Of a stretch of 64,000 nt of DNA, positions 1 to 6,700 are shown in pieces. A program made the position numbers and the translations under genes. The number at the start of each line of letters is the position of its first letter. The stretch's first letter is position 1. Origin of the DNA: Ruminococcus sp. (lineage in GTDB: Bacteria > Bacillota > Clostridia > Lachnospirales > Lachnospiraceae); NCBI GenBank assembly GCA_020024635.1, contig JAHHTL010000007.1, positions 1 through 64,000 on the forward strand. Reading direction: 5' to 3'. A model generated the notes under the pieces. It saw nothing but the letters and a program-made list of their open reading frames with translations, did not search any database and had not been told where the DNA came from.

Positions 1-60
1 ATTTTCTTGTGTCATTCCCGACTGCACTCGTGCATTTTTAAGTTTTTTACCTATTTCCAT
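1..60 (-). CDS. XRE-family HTH regulator, N-terminal fragment
   Basis: Only the first 20 codons are inside the window; the gene continues beyond position 1. The peptide begins MEIGKKLKNAR and continues through SGMTQEN, the usual opening of a Cro/C1-type (XRE) helix-turn-helix: helix 1 followed by the G-x-T/S-Q start of helix 2. An AAAGGAG ribosome-binding site lies just before the ATG at position 60. The rest of the protein, and so its ligand or partner domain, cannot be seen. Two direct repeats and a possible -10 box in the upstream gap suggest self-regulation (inference). Confidence 0.7.
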   Translation of the reverse strand, partial: MEIGKKLKNARVQSGMTQEN

Positions 61-120
61 ATTCCAATTGCTCCTTTCGGTGTTATTGTCATATATTCCC
101 CACTAAATGTCTATCCAACA

Positions 121-168
121 TCTTTTGCATAGCTTTTTTTCCTTGTCAAAATTCTTTTACATAGCTTT
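121..168. repeat. two 16-bp direct repeats upstream of the XRE gene
   Basis: The plus-strand words TCTTTTGCATAGCTTT (121-136) and TCTTTTACATAGCTTT (153-168) differ at one base and start 32 bp apart, about three helical turns. They lie between a minus-strand TATAAT (188-193) and the XRE start codon at 60, where an autoregulatory operator would sit. The remainder of 61-263 shows no gene and no clear terminator. Confidence 0.5.
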
Positions 169-263
169 CATCCGCCTCTTTTGGCTAATTATACTGTAAT
201 CCCAATGCATAATTTATGAATTATTCACTTAAATTCCCTTAGTATACATTTTTCAGAATTCTT

Positions 264-728
264 CTAAGATTTCCCTGTAATTAGTTTTTCCAATCGTTTG
301 GTTGTCATCTTTGTGTAAACCACCCCATCCCACCTCACACAAGGTCCTTCTTTACATTTCTTTTGACATCCGCACAAGTGATAGGAAAATCCCCCTTTTT
401 CACTCAACCCTTTTTTCTTTACACTATAGGATTTTTCCACCCATTGTTGTAATGCTAAACTGTCATTCGATTGGCAGCTTACGCCATTACAAATTTCGAG
501 TCTATGACGTGTTTTTTCTGTTTTCAAATCAGGAACATATCGCATAACTAACTTCAAATAAGTTGGCTTTACATCCAATTGTGCACAGATTCGCTCTAAT
601 ACCCACTCTGCCAAAATTCCTCCACAGAGCTCTTGTGCATCTCGAAGAAGTGCAATGAAATCACTTTGCTCCCATCTGCCAGCATCTCCACAGTGATATT
701 GAATGAGTTCTTGTAATTCTTTTTCCAT
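264..728 (-). CDS. NuoE-like thioredoxin-fold 2Fe-2S protein
   Basis: A 154-aa protein resembling the NuoE / HydA-gamma-type 2Fe-2S subunit. A helical N-terminal part (about 1-70) is followed by a thioredoxin-like ferredoxin domain. Candidate cluster ligands are C80 and C85 (C-x4-C), then C121 and C125 (C-x3-C), with extra cysteines at C119 and C130. The 36-residue gap between the pairs fits NuoE. It is probably an electron-transfer protein. No hydrogenase or Complex I partner is in the window. It lies 10 bp downstream of the Crp/Fnr gene, so the two are probably co-transcribed. The redox partner is unknown. Confidence 0.65.
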   Translation of the reverse strand: MEKELQELIQYHCGDAGRWEQSDFIALLRDAQELCGGILAEWVLERICAQLDVKPTYLKLVMRYVPDLKTEKTRHRLEICNGVSCQSNDSLALQQWVEKSYSVKKKGLSEKGGFSYHLCGCQKKCKEGPCVRWDGVVYTKMTTKRLEKLITGKS

Positions 729-738
729 ATCTTCACTC

Positions 739-1413
739 CTAATGTTCTTCTTTCTCTTTCATACAAAAATGATTTTTATTGTAATCTATCATACCTTCCT
801 TTTTCATTTTCCCAAGTTCAGTGGATAGCCCACTGCGATCTACACTAAGATAATCCGCTAGTTGTTGTCTTGTAAAAGGTATGTCAAATTCTAGACAGCT
901 TCTTTTCTTTGCTTCTTTTGACAAATAAGAAAGAATTTTCTCTCTTGTAGTCCTTTGGCCTAAATCCAAAACTTTCTCGCTAAAGGCAAGATTTTTTTCT
1001 GCCAGATTCGCTAACAAATTTCGAACAACTCTTTGATGGTGCTTACAATTCTCCGGACAAATTTTTAAAATTCTCTCTACATTTAAAAATAAAATCACGC
1101 AATCACTTTCTGCGCTCACATCAACATTCAGAGGTACTCCTTGAGTACATGCATAACTTTCCGCAAAACTCTCTCCTTTCCCAAGAACCGAGAGTAAATT
1201 TCTGTTTCCCCAGAAATCTTCTTGTAAAATCATCGCTTTTCCTTTCAAGACAATTCCCAATGATTTTGTAACAGTCCCATTCCTTAAGATATAACTTCCC
1301 TTTTTGTACGTTCTGATTTTAGCTCCAAGACATCCTAACATTTCAGTCAACTCTTGTTCTTCTACATTTTGAAAAAGAGCGGTATGTTTTATCGTTGAAA
1401 AATATTGTTCCAT
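739..1413 (-). CDS. Crp/Fnr-family transcriptional regulator
   Basis: 224 aa. It has an N-terminal cyclic-nucleotide-binding-like beta-roll (about 10-125, with a G-x-G-E-S-F-A-E turn) and a C-terminal winged HTH (about 150-218; FTRQQLADYLSVDRSGLSTELGKMKKEG). It lacks the N-terminal cysteine cluster of FNR. It is divergent from a two-cluster ferredoxin gene and co-directional with a 2Fe-2S protein, so it probably controls a small redox or nitrosative-stress response, as HcpR-type regulators do (inference from family and context). A palindrome in the 88-bp divergent gap is a candidate binding site. The ATG at 1413 is clear. Confidence 0.85.
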   Translation of the reverse strand: MEQYFSTIKHTALFQNVEEQELTEMLGCLGAKIRTYKKGSYILRNGTVTKSLGIVLKGKAMILQEDFWGNRNLLSVLGKGESFAESYACTQGVPLNVDVSAESDCVILFLNVERILKICPENCKHHQRVVRNLLANLAEKNLAFSEKVLDLGQRTTREKILSYLSKEAKKRSCLEFDIPFTRQQLADYLSVDRSGLSTELGKMKKEGMIDYNKNHFCMKEKEEH

Positions 1414-1425
1414 TTCCCTGCTTTC

Positions 1426-1467
1426 GTTGAAAATTCAACAGACTTATTTTTTTTATTTTATTATACT
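1426..1467 (+). promoter_or_regulatory. Crp/Fnr-like palindrome and -10 box before the ferredoxin gene
   Basis: The palindrome GTTGAAAATTCAAC (1426-1439; arms GTTGAA/TTCAAC) lies upstream of a TATACT -10 box (1462-1467). With a start site near 1474, its centre (1432.5) falls at about -41.5, the class II activator position for Crp/Fnr proteins. The -35 position (CAGACT) is weak, as expected for an activated promoter. The start site is predicted. Confidence 0.5.
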
Positions 1468-1501
1468 GCAAATAAAAAAACAAGCAAGGGTGGTTATTAC
1501 A

Positions 1502-2131
1502 ATGAAAAGAAAAATTATAGAAATCAACGAAAACAAATGTAATGGATGTGGCGCCTGTGCCACTGCCTGTCATGAAGGAGCAATTCAAATGGTTCAAGGG
1601 AAAGCAAAACTGATCCGAGATGATTATTGCGATGGACTTGGTGATTGTCTTCCTGCCTGTCCGACTGGTGCAATCACATTTATCGAGCGGGAAGCCAAAG
1701 CCTATGATGAGGCCGCCGTATTGGAACATAAAAGAAAGCAGGAAAATGCCATGGGTTCGGTTCCTACTTCTCCTATTGACGTTCCAACACATTTATATCA
1801 CTGGCCAGTTCAGATCAAACTTGCTCCAATAAATGCACCGCAATTTGACAATGCCAATCTTTTGATCGCAGCAGACTGTACTGCCTACGCCTGTGGAAAT
1901 TTTCATGACCAATTTATGAAAGGACGTGTCACACTGATCGGATGTCCAAAATTAGATCAAATTGATTACTCTCAAAAACTGACGGAAATTATCAAAAACA
2001 ATCACATCAAAAGCATTGAAGTTGTTCGCATGGTTGTACCTTGTTGCGGAGGAATGGCTATGGCTGTAAAAACTGCCATTGAAAACAGTGGCAAAGAGAT
2101 TCCTCTTCATATTACAACTTTAAATTTATAA
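1502..2131 (+). CDS. two-cluster 4Fe-4S ferredoxin-like protein
   Basis: 209 aa. The ATG at 1502 is chosen over an in-frame upstream ATG at 1427 because AAGGGTGG precedes it and the ferredoxin domain starts at once. Cluster ligands are C13, C16, C19 and C23 (C-x2-C-x2-C-x3-C), then C43, C49 and C53 (CDGLGDC...CP). The C-terminal half (about 115-209) holds further conserved-looking cysteines (ADCTAYACG, IGCPKLD, VPCCGG) and probably forms a second metal-binding or electron-transfer domain. Proteins of this type are common beside Crp/Fnr genes and hybrid-cluster proteins in anaerobes; no hcp gene is present here. Role: electron transfer, partner unknown. Confidence 0.75.
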   Translation: MKRKIIEINENKCNGCGACATACHEGAIQMVQGKAKLIRDDYCDGLGDCLPACPTGAITFIEREAKAYDEAAVLEHKRKQENAMGSVPTSPIDVPTHLYHWPVQIKLAPINAPQFDNANLLIAADCTAYACGNFHDQFMKGRVTLIGCPKLDQIDYSQKLTEIIKNNHIKSIEVVRMVVPCCGGMAMAVKTAIENSGKEIPLHITTLNL

Positions 2132-2180
2132 GAAATTCTGTTCAGCCAGCACTTTGGAAGAGACCTCTTCCTTAGAAATA

Positions 2181-2234
2181 AAAACTATTTATTCCTTTTT
2201 GCAAAACTTAGAGAAAAGGGAATAAATAGTTTTT
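2181..2234. terminator. bidirectional terminator between convergent genes
   Basis: A nearly perfect inverted repeat: AAAACTATTTATTCCTTTTT (2181-2200) pairs with the segment at about 2215-2234. A/T runs at both stem bases allow it to end the ferredoxin gene (plus) and the TetR gene (minus). Confidence 0.8.
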
Positions 2235-2260
2235 ATAAATCAGATGCTCATTATTTTATC

Positions 2261-2806
2261 TTACATTTTAATAAGTGTCATATAATTTTTTGTTAGTTCT
2301 TCAGGTGTCTCTTCCATGTCTTTTTTTATCCACCACTGAATCGCATTGGCTAAACTTCCCGATAAATGATTTAATAAGAACTCCGTTGGAACGGTTAATG
2401 ATAACGTATCCACATACTGTAAAAACATTTCCGAAAGATATTCTTTAAAATATCTCATAAATAATTCTCCGCTTTCACACGACAAAATTCCCACGATATC
2501 ACACTTACTATCTTTTAAATGATATAGAATATGCGTAATCTTTTGTTCCAATCCGTGATAATCTTTCGAAAAATCATGTGTCTTTTCTCTTGATAAATCT
2601 TCAGAAAAAATATGTGTAAATATATTCGTACACATTGCTTTTAATAATTCATCTTTTGTTTCAAAATGTGCGTAAAAGGTACTGCGCCCGATATTGGCTT
2701 CATCAATAATATCCTGTACCGTGATCTGGTTAAAATTTTTTAACTTTAATAATGTACTAAATGCATGAAAAATAGCTGCTCTTGTCTTTTGTTGTCGTCG
2801 ATCCAT
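2261..2806 (-). CDS. TetR/AcrR-family transcriptional regulator
   Basis: 181 aa. The N-terminal TetR HTH (about 5-52) contains ITVQDIIDEANIGRSTFYAHF followed by K-D-E-L, the standard signature. The C-terminal ligand domain (about 70-180) is all-helical and diverged, as is normal. It is transcribed away from the metal ATPase at 2989, and inverted repeats flank the predicted ATPase start site, so it probably represses the ATPase and perhaps itself. The inducer is unknown; a metal or a toxic organic compound are both possible. Confidence 0.85.
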   Translation of the reverse strand: MDRRQQKTRAAIFHAFSTLLKLKNFNQITVQDIIDEANIGRSTFYAHFETKDELLKAMCTNIFTHIFSEDLSREKTHDFSKDYHGLEQKITHILYHLKDSKCDIVGILSCESGELFMRYFKEYLSEMFLQYVDTLSLTVPTEFLLNHLSGSLANAIQWWIKKDMEETPEELTKNYMTLIKM

Positions 2807-2818
2807 TGTTCTCCTCCC

Positions 2819-2844
2819 TTGAACAATTTACAAAGAATGTTCAA
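2819..2844. promoter_or_regulatory. inverted repeat next to the TetR start
   Basis: Arms TTGAACA (2819-2825) and TGTTCAA (2838-2844) lie 12 bp upstream of the TetR start codon. The word GAACAATTT at 2821 nearly recurs (GAACAACTT) at 2907 beside the second repeat, which suggests one shared recognition element. Confidence 0.45.
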
Positions 2845-2871
2845 TAACTTACACTTACTGATTTTTGATTA

Positions 2872-2900
2872 TTGTTTTCCGTATCTTCCATTTCTATAAT
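2872..2900 (+). promoter_or_regulatory. sigma-A promoter of the metal ATPase
   Basis: -35 TTGTTT (2872-2877), 17-bp spacer, -10 TATAAT (2895-2900). The predicted start site is near 2907, giving a leader of about 80 nt. Confidence 0.6.
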
Positions 2901-2908
2901 AATATCGA

Positions 2909-2936
2909 ACAACTTGTATCTTATATTACAAATTGT
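2909..2936. promoter_or_regulatory. 28-bp inverted repeat at the ATPase start site, candidate TetR operator
   Basis: ACAACTTGTA (2909-2918) and TACAAATTGT (2927-2936) are 10-bp arms with one mismatch around an 8-bp spacer. The repeat begins about 2 bp after the predicted ATPase start site, where a bound repressor would block transcription. Confidence 0.5.
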
Positions 2937-2988
2937 ACACGACTACATTATGAGTGTCAATCTAATAGGAAAGGAGAATCTTTAAATA

Positions 2989-4854
2989 ATGAAAAAAATT
3001 TGTGATTTTTTAAGCGGTGTTCCAATGTCCATTGTAGGAGGTATTTTTGTTGTTATTAGTTTTGTACTTTCACATTTCGATATTCCGGTTGCAATTGACC
3101 CTGCCTGGATTACCATTATCATATGCGGTATTCCCTTACTATATCTTTCCATTTGGAGAGTGATTCATAATAAAGGAATCCAAAAAATATCCTCTGCATT
3201 ACTGATCTGCATTGCCATGATCGCCGCTATTATGATTGATGATTTATTTGCCGCAGGAGAAGTTGCTTTTATCATGGCTATAGGAGCCATATTGGAAGAT
3301 AAGACAACCAAAAGAGCCAAAAAAGGATTAACACAACTTATCAATCTTACCCCTATGCTAGCTCGTAGAATTATAGATGGAAAAGAGGAAATGATCAAAA
3401 CAGAGGAAATCAAGGTTGGCTACATTTTACGTGTTTTACCAGGGGAAACCATCCCTGTCGATGGTGTGATCGTTTCTGGTCATTCATCCATCGACCAGTC
3501 TATTATGACTGGCGAATCCCTGCCTGTTGACAAAGAAATCGATGATACCGTATTTTGTGGAACATGGAATTGCTTTGGTACGATCGACGTAAAAGCAACA
3601 CAAATCAACGAAAATAGTTCGTTGCAAAAACTGATCCGCCTGGTACAAGATGCAGAAGACAAAAAAGCGCCTATTGCAAGAATTGCGGATGTATGTGCAA
3701 GTTGGCTTGTTCCAGTCGCTTTGTTAATTGCCATTTTCGCATATGTATTTACAGGAAATATTGTCCGTGCTGTTACCGTTTTGGTTGTTTTTTGTCCATG
3801 CGCTCTGGTTTTAGCTACTCCAACTGCCATTATGGCCGCGATCGGTCAAGCTACCAAACATGGAATTGTGATCAAATCGGGGGAAGCCCTCGAAAATATG
3901 GGAAAAGTAGACACCATTACTTTTGATAAAACCGGAACTTTAACTTTCGGGAAACTTGAAGTTAGCGATATCGCTCTATTTTCCGACACATTGAACAAGC
4001 AGGAATTTTTATCACTGGTAGCATCGGCAGAAACAAGAAGTGAACACCCATTAGGTAAAGCAATCGTAAACTATGCAAAAGAGCAGAATGTAGAATTTAA
4101 AACTATATCTGATTTTTCCATGGAAAGTGGGAAAGGTATCTACTCTCTAATAAACAATGATCATTTGTACTGTGGGAACGAAAAATATCTGCGTGAAAAT
4201 GGAGTACATATACCTGAAAATACAATACAGACAATTGAAGTGTTCCGGAATGAAGGAAAAGCCTCTATTCTAGTTGCTATGAATCATGTTTGCATTGGAA
4301 TCATTGCATTGTCTGACGTTCTAAGACCGACTGCCGGTGAAATAGTGAACAGTCTTAAAGCAATGAATACAGACATTGTATTGCTTACTGGTGATCATCA
4401 GAAAACGGCTGATTATTTTGCAAAACAAGTTGGAATAAAAACGGTCAAAGCAAATCTATTACCTGTCGATAAAGTAGATCGTATTCTGCAGTTACAAAAA
4501 GCGCAAAAATCCGTATGCATGATTGGAGACGGCGTCAACGATGCACCGGCATTAAAAACTGCAAATGTTGGTATTGCTATGGGGGGAATGGGAAGCGACA
4601 TCACCGTTGACGCTTCCGACATGATATTAATGAGTGATGATATCTCAAAAATCCCTTATTTAAAGCGTCTATCCAATGCAACTGTAAAAACGATCAAATG
4701 CAGTATTGCTTTGTCGCTTGTCATCAACTTTATTGCTATTTTCCTTTCCTTACAAGGTTTATTAACGCCCACAACAGGAGCATTAGTACATAATGCTGGT
4801 TCTGTGCTGGTAGTTTTGATTGCCGCTTTGTTGTATGATCGAAAATTTGAGTAA
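2989..4854 (+). CDS. P1B-type heavy-metal-transporting ATPase
   Basis: 621-aa membrane ATPase. Visible motifs: actuator TGES near residue 174, transport-site CPC at 269-271, phosphorylation DKTGT with D313, N-domain HP motif (SEHPLGKAI), and hinge GDGVND at 513-518. It has no N-terminal HMA metal-binding domain; the chain starts almost directly with membrane helices. The last helices read HNAGSVLVVLIAALL and lack the Asp of Zn/Cd exporters and the Tyr-Asn/Met-Ser-Ser set of Cu exporters, so I assign no metal. It probably exports a metal ion, under control of the divergent TetR regulator. AAAGGAG precedes the ATG. Confidence 0.9.
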   Translation: MKKICDFLSGVPMSIVGGIFVVISFVLSHFDIPVAIDPAWITIIICGIPLLYLSIWRVIHNKGIQKISSALLICIAMIAAIMIDDLFAAGEVAFIMAIGAILEDKTTKRAKKGLTQLINLTPMLARRIIDGKEEMIKTEEIKVGYILRVLPGETIPVDGVIVSGHSSIDQSIMTGESLPVDKEIDDTVFCGTWNCFGTIDVKATQINENSSLQKLIRLVQDAEDKKAPIARIADVCASWLVPVALLIAIFAYVFTGNIVRAVTVLVVFCPCALVLATPTAIMAAIGQATKHGIVIKSGEALENMGKVDTITFDKTGTLTFGKLEVSDIALFSDTLNKQEFLSLVASAETRSEHPLGKAIVNYAKEQNVEFKTISDFSMESGKGIYSLINNDHLYCGNEKYLRENGVHIPENTIQTIEVFRNEGKASILVAMNHVCIGIIALSDVLRPTAGEIVNSLKAMNTDIVLLTGDHQKTADYFAKQVGIKTVKANLLPVDKVDRILQLQKAQKSVCMIGDGVNDAPALKTANVGIAMGGMGSDITVDASDMILMSDDISKIPYLKRLSNATVKTIKCSIALSLVINFIAIFLSLQGLLTPTTGALVHNAGSVLVVLIAALLYDRKFE

Positions 4855-4856
4855 AA

Positions 4857-4895
4857 AACGGGAGATAACACGATCAAATTGTGTTATCTCCCGTT
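4857..4895 (-). terminator. terminator of brnQ, also facing the ATPase
   Basis: A perfect 15-bp stem: AACGGGAGATAACAC (4857-4871) with its complement ending at 4895. The T-run follows on the minus strand, so it chiefly terminates brnQ. It begins 3 bp after the ATPase stop codon and may also help end that transcript. Confidence 0.8.
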
Positions 4896-4965
4896 CTAAC
4901 GTTACCGTCACACCAATGAATTTATTCCATCATGGTATATGACCTTTGTTTTCTATATAGAACAC

Positions 4966-6297
4966 TTAAGCTGTTTCAGCTTCTGTATATGTTTTTGTTC
5001 CCAAGACTTTTGCCAAAGCAACGGAGAATACAAACGCTACAACTGCAACGGTTACCCAACCCATTCCCACAGAATAGAATGGAAGTTTTTCAAATACATC
5101 TGCAACCACACCCATTGGTACTTTCAATTCATGCAGAGAATAAACCACGCTGACTACTCCTACTGCTGCCACTGTTACCGGATATACAAAACGATTATTT
5201 TGTAACCATTTATCACAAAGTCCAAGTACGATTAGAACAATGGATACCGGATAAATCGCATTCAATACTGGAACAGAGATACTTAAAATTGTATTTAATC
5301 CTTGATTACATACTGCAAAGGAAAATACTACGATAAGTGTTGCCCAGGTACGATAGCTTACTTTGTTTGTAAGCGTTGAAAAATACTGTGAAATCGACGT
5401 AATCAAACCTACACATGTAGTCAGACATGCAAGGGTAAAGATTGCTGCCAAAAGAACGGCACCTGTATTTCCAAATAACTGACGTACGATGCAACGAAGT
5501 GTCCATGCCCCGTTTCCTTCGATGGAATATACTGCTGATGTTTTCATTCCCATGTAAGAAAGCATCACGTAGATCATCGATAAGATTCCACCTGCCACAA
5601 CTCCTGCCACAACTGTATAATGCATAACTCCTTTTTTCTCTTTTACATTTAGAGAACGAAGTGTGGTTGCGATTACAAGACCGAAGTTTAAAGCGGCAAT
5701 CGTATCCATCGTCTGATACCCTTCCAAAAAGCCTTTTACAAATGGTCCTGCTTGATATGCTGCTTGTGCATCTGCCACTTGCGTTTTACCGCCAATTAAA
5801 AAACTGATAAATAAAAAGGTAAGTAATACTAAAAGTGTCGGTGTTAAAAATTTTCCAATTCTTTCTACCAACTTATTTGGTGTCATTACTAACCAGTATG
5901 CAATCAAGAAAAACACCAGTGAGTATAGAAACATAAATAATGAAAAAGAGGCTCCTTCTGGAAGATATGGTGAAATTGCCATTTCAAAAGGAACGGAAGC
6001 TGCTCTTGGAATTCCAAGTCCTGGTCCGATAGACAAATAAATCAAAAGAGTAAATATCATCGCAAAGGTTGGATTTACCTTTCTTGCCAGTTTCTCTAAT
6101 CCATCAAATTGAGCCACAACAATTACTCCAAGTACCGGAAGCACTACTGCTGTGATTAAAAATCCAGCCATGGCAAATGGCGTCGTCTCCCCTGCGTTTT
6201 GCCCCAAGAATGGTGGGAAAATAAGATTTCCTGCTCCAAAAAACAGTGAGAATAACATAAAACTTACAAGTAACATTTTTCTTTTTCCTAATTTCAT
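4966..6297 (-). CDS. brnQ: branched-chain amino acid carrier BrnQ (LIVCS family)
   Basis: 443 aa with about 12 membrane helices. The start is set at the ATG at 6297 (MKLGKRKMLL) because AAAGGAG lies just upstream; an in-frame ATG 51 bp earlier lacks this. The N-terminal motif FGAGNLIFPPFLG is typical of cation-coupled Leu/Ile/Val symporters of the BrnQ type. It takes up branched-chain amino acids across the cytoplasmic membrane. It is the only gene between its own promoter plus T-box leader and the hairpin at 4857, so it is monocistronic. The isoleucine specifier in the leader agrees with its substrate. Confidence 0.92.
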   Translation of the reverse strand: MKLGKRKMLLVSFMLFSLFFGAGNLIFPPFLGQNAGETTPFAMAGFLITAVVLPVLGVIVVAQFDGLEKLARKVNPTFAMIFTLLIYLSIGPGLGIPRAASVPFEMAISPYLPEGASFSLFMFLYSLVFFLIAYWLVMTPNKLVERIGKFLTPTLLVLLTFLFISFLIGGKTQVADAQAAYQAGPFVKGFLEGYQTMDTIAALNFGLVIATTLRSLNVKEKKGVMHYTVVAGVVAGGILSMIYVMLSYMGMKTSAVYSIEGNGAWTLRCIVRQLFGNTGAVLLAAIFTLACLTTCVGLITSISQYFSTLTNKVSYRTWATLIVVFSFAVCNQGLNTILSISVPVLNAIYPVSIVLIVLGLCDKWLQNNRFVYPVTVAAVGVVSVVYSLHELKVPMGVVADVFEKLPFYSVGMGWVTVAVVAFVFSVALAKVLGTKTYTEAETA

Positions 6298-6379
6298 AAT
6301 CGCTTCTCCTTTAGATCTTAATGAATATGATGGTTCAAAGCGATGCATCTTGCATAAGTTGGTCCGTAGCTTTTAATGG

Positions 6380-6636
6380 GTAAAAAAAAACCGCCCCTTC
6401 TGTAAAGGACGATTGCTACCGTGGTACCACCTTAATTCCCGAATGTCATTCGGCTCTTCCTGCATCTAATAACGCATCTCACCTATAACGTGGCTTCACT
6501 CCGTCTTGCTTACTTTACTTCAGCTTGCTTCTCAAGGATGATTTCATCTTGTAGGTCTTTTGACAATTCACACCAACCACTGTCTCTCTGAAAAAAGACG
6601 CTACAGATTACTTGTTCCCATCAACGAATTTGTTAT
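6380..6636 (-). ncRNA. T-box riboswitch, probably sensing tRNA-Ile
   Basis: Minus-strand leader with T-box hallmarks: Stem I apical elements AGAGAGACAG and GGTTGGTGTGAA (about 6563-6590), and the T-box sequence AAGGTGGTACCACGG (about 6418-6432). A terminator stem of about 9 bp with wobble pairs (roughly 6391-6413) is followed by nine Ts. The specifier region GAAATCATCC (6536-6545) contains ATC in both likely positions (6540-6542 and 6537-6539), which fits isoleucine. The TGGT of the T-box would pair with an acceptor end carrying A73, as in tRNA-Ile. Uncharged tRNA-Ile should promote readthrough into brnQ. Confidence 0.9.
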
Positions 6637-6641
6637 TTTAA

Positions 6642-6670
6642 ATAATATCACTTCAACGTATAAAAGTCAA
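6642..6670 (-). promoter_or_regulatory. sigma-A promoter of the brnQ T-box leader
   Basis: -35 TTGACT (6665-6670), 17-bp spacer, -10 TATTAT (6642-6647) on the minus strand. The predicted start near 6635 lies just before T-box Stem I. Confidence 0.75.
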
Positions 6671-6700
6671 CAACTTTTTTTATTTTATGTATTTTCTCGG

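Noticed and set aside
302..547. Plus-strand ORF opposite the 2Fe-2S gene
   Set aside because: It is antisense to a well-supported gene, has no ribosome-binding site and no recognisable composition.
1343..1792. Minus-strand 149-aa ORF across the divergent promoter and ferredoxin gene
   Set aside because: It overlaps two real genes on opposite strands and the regulatory gap; its sequence is low-quality shadow translation.
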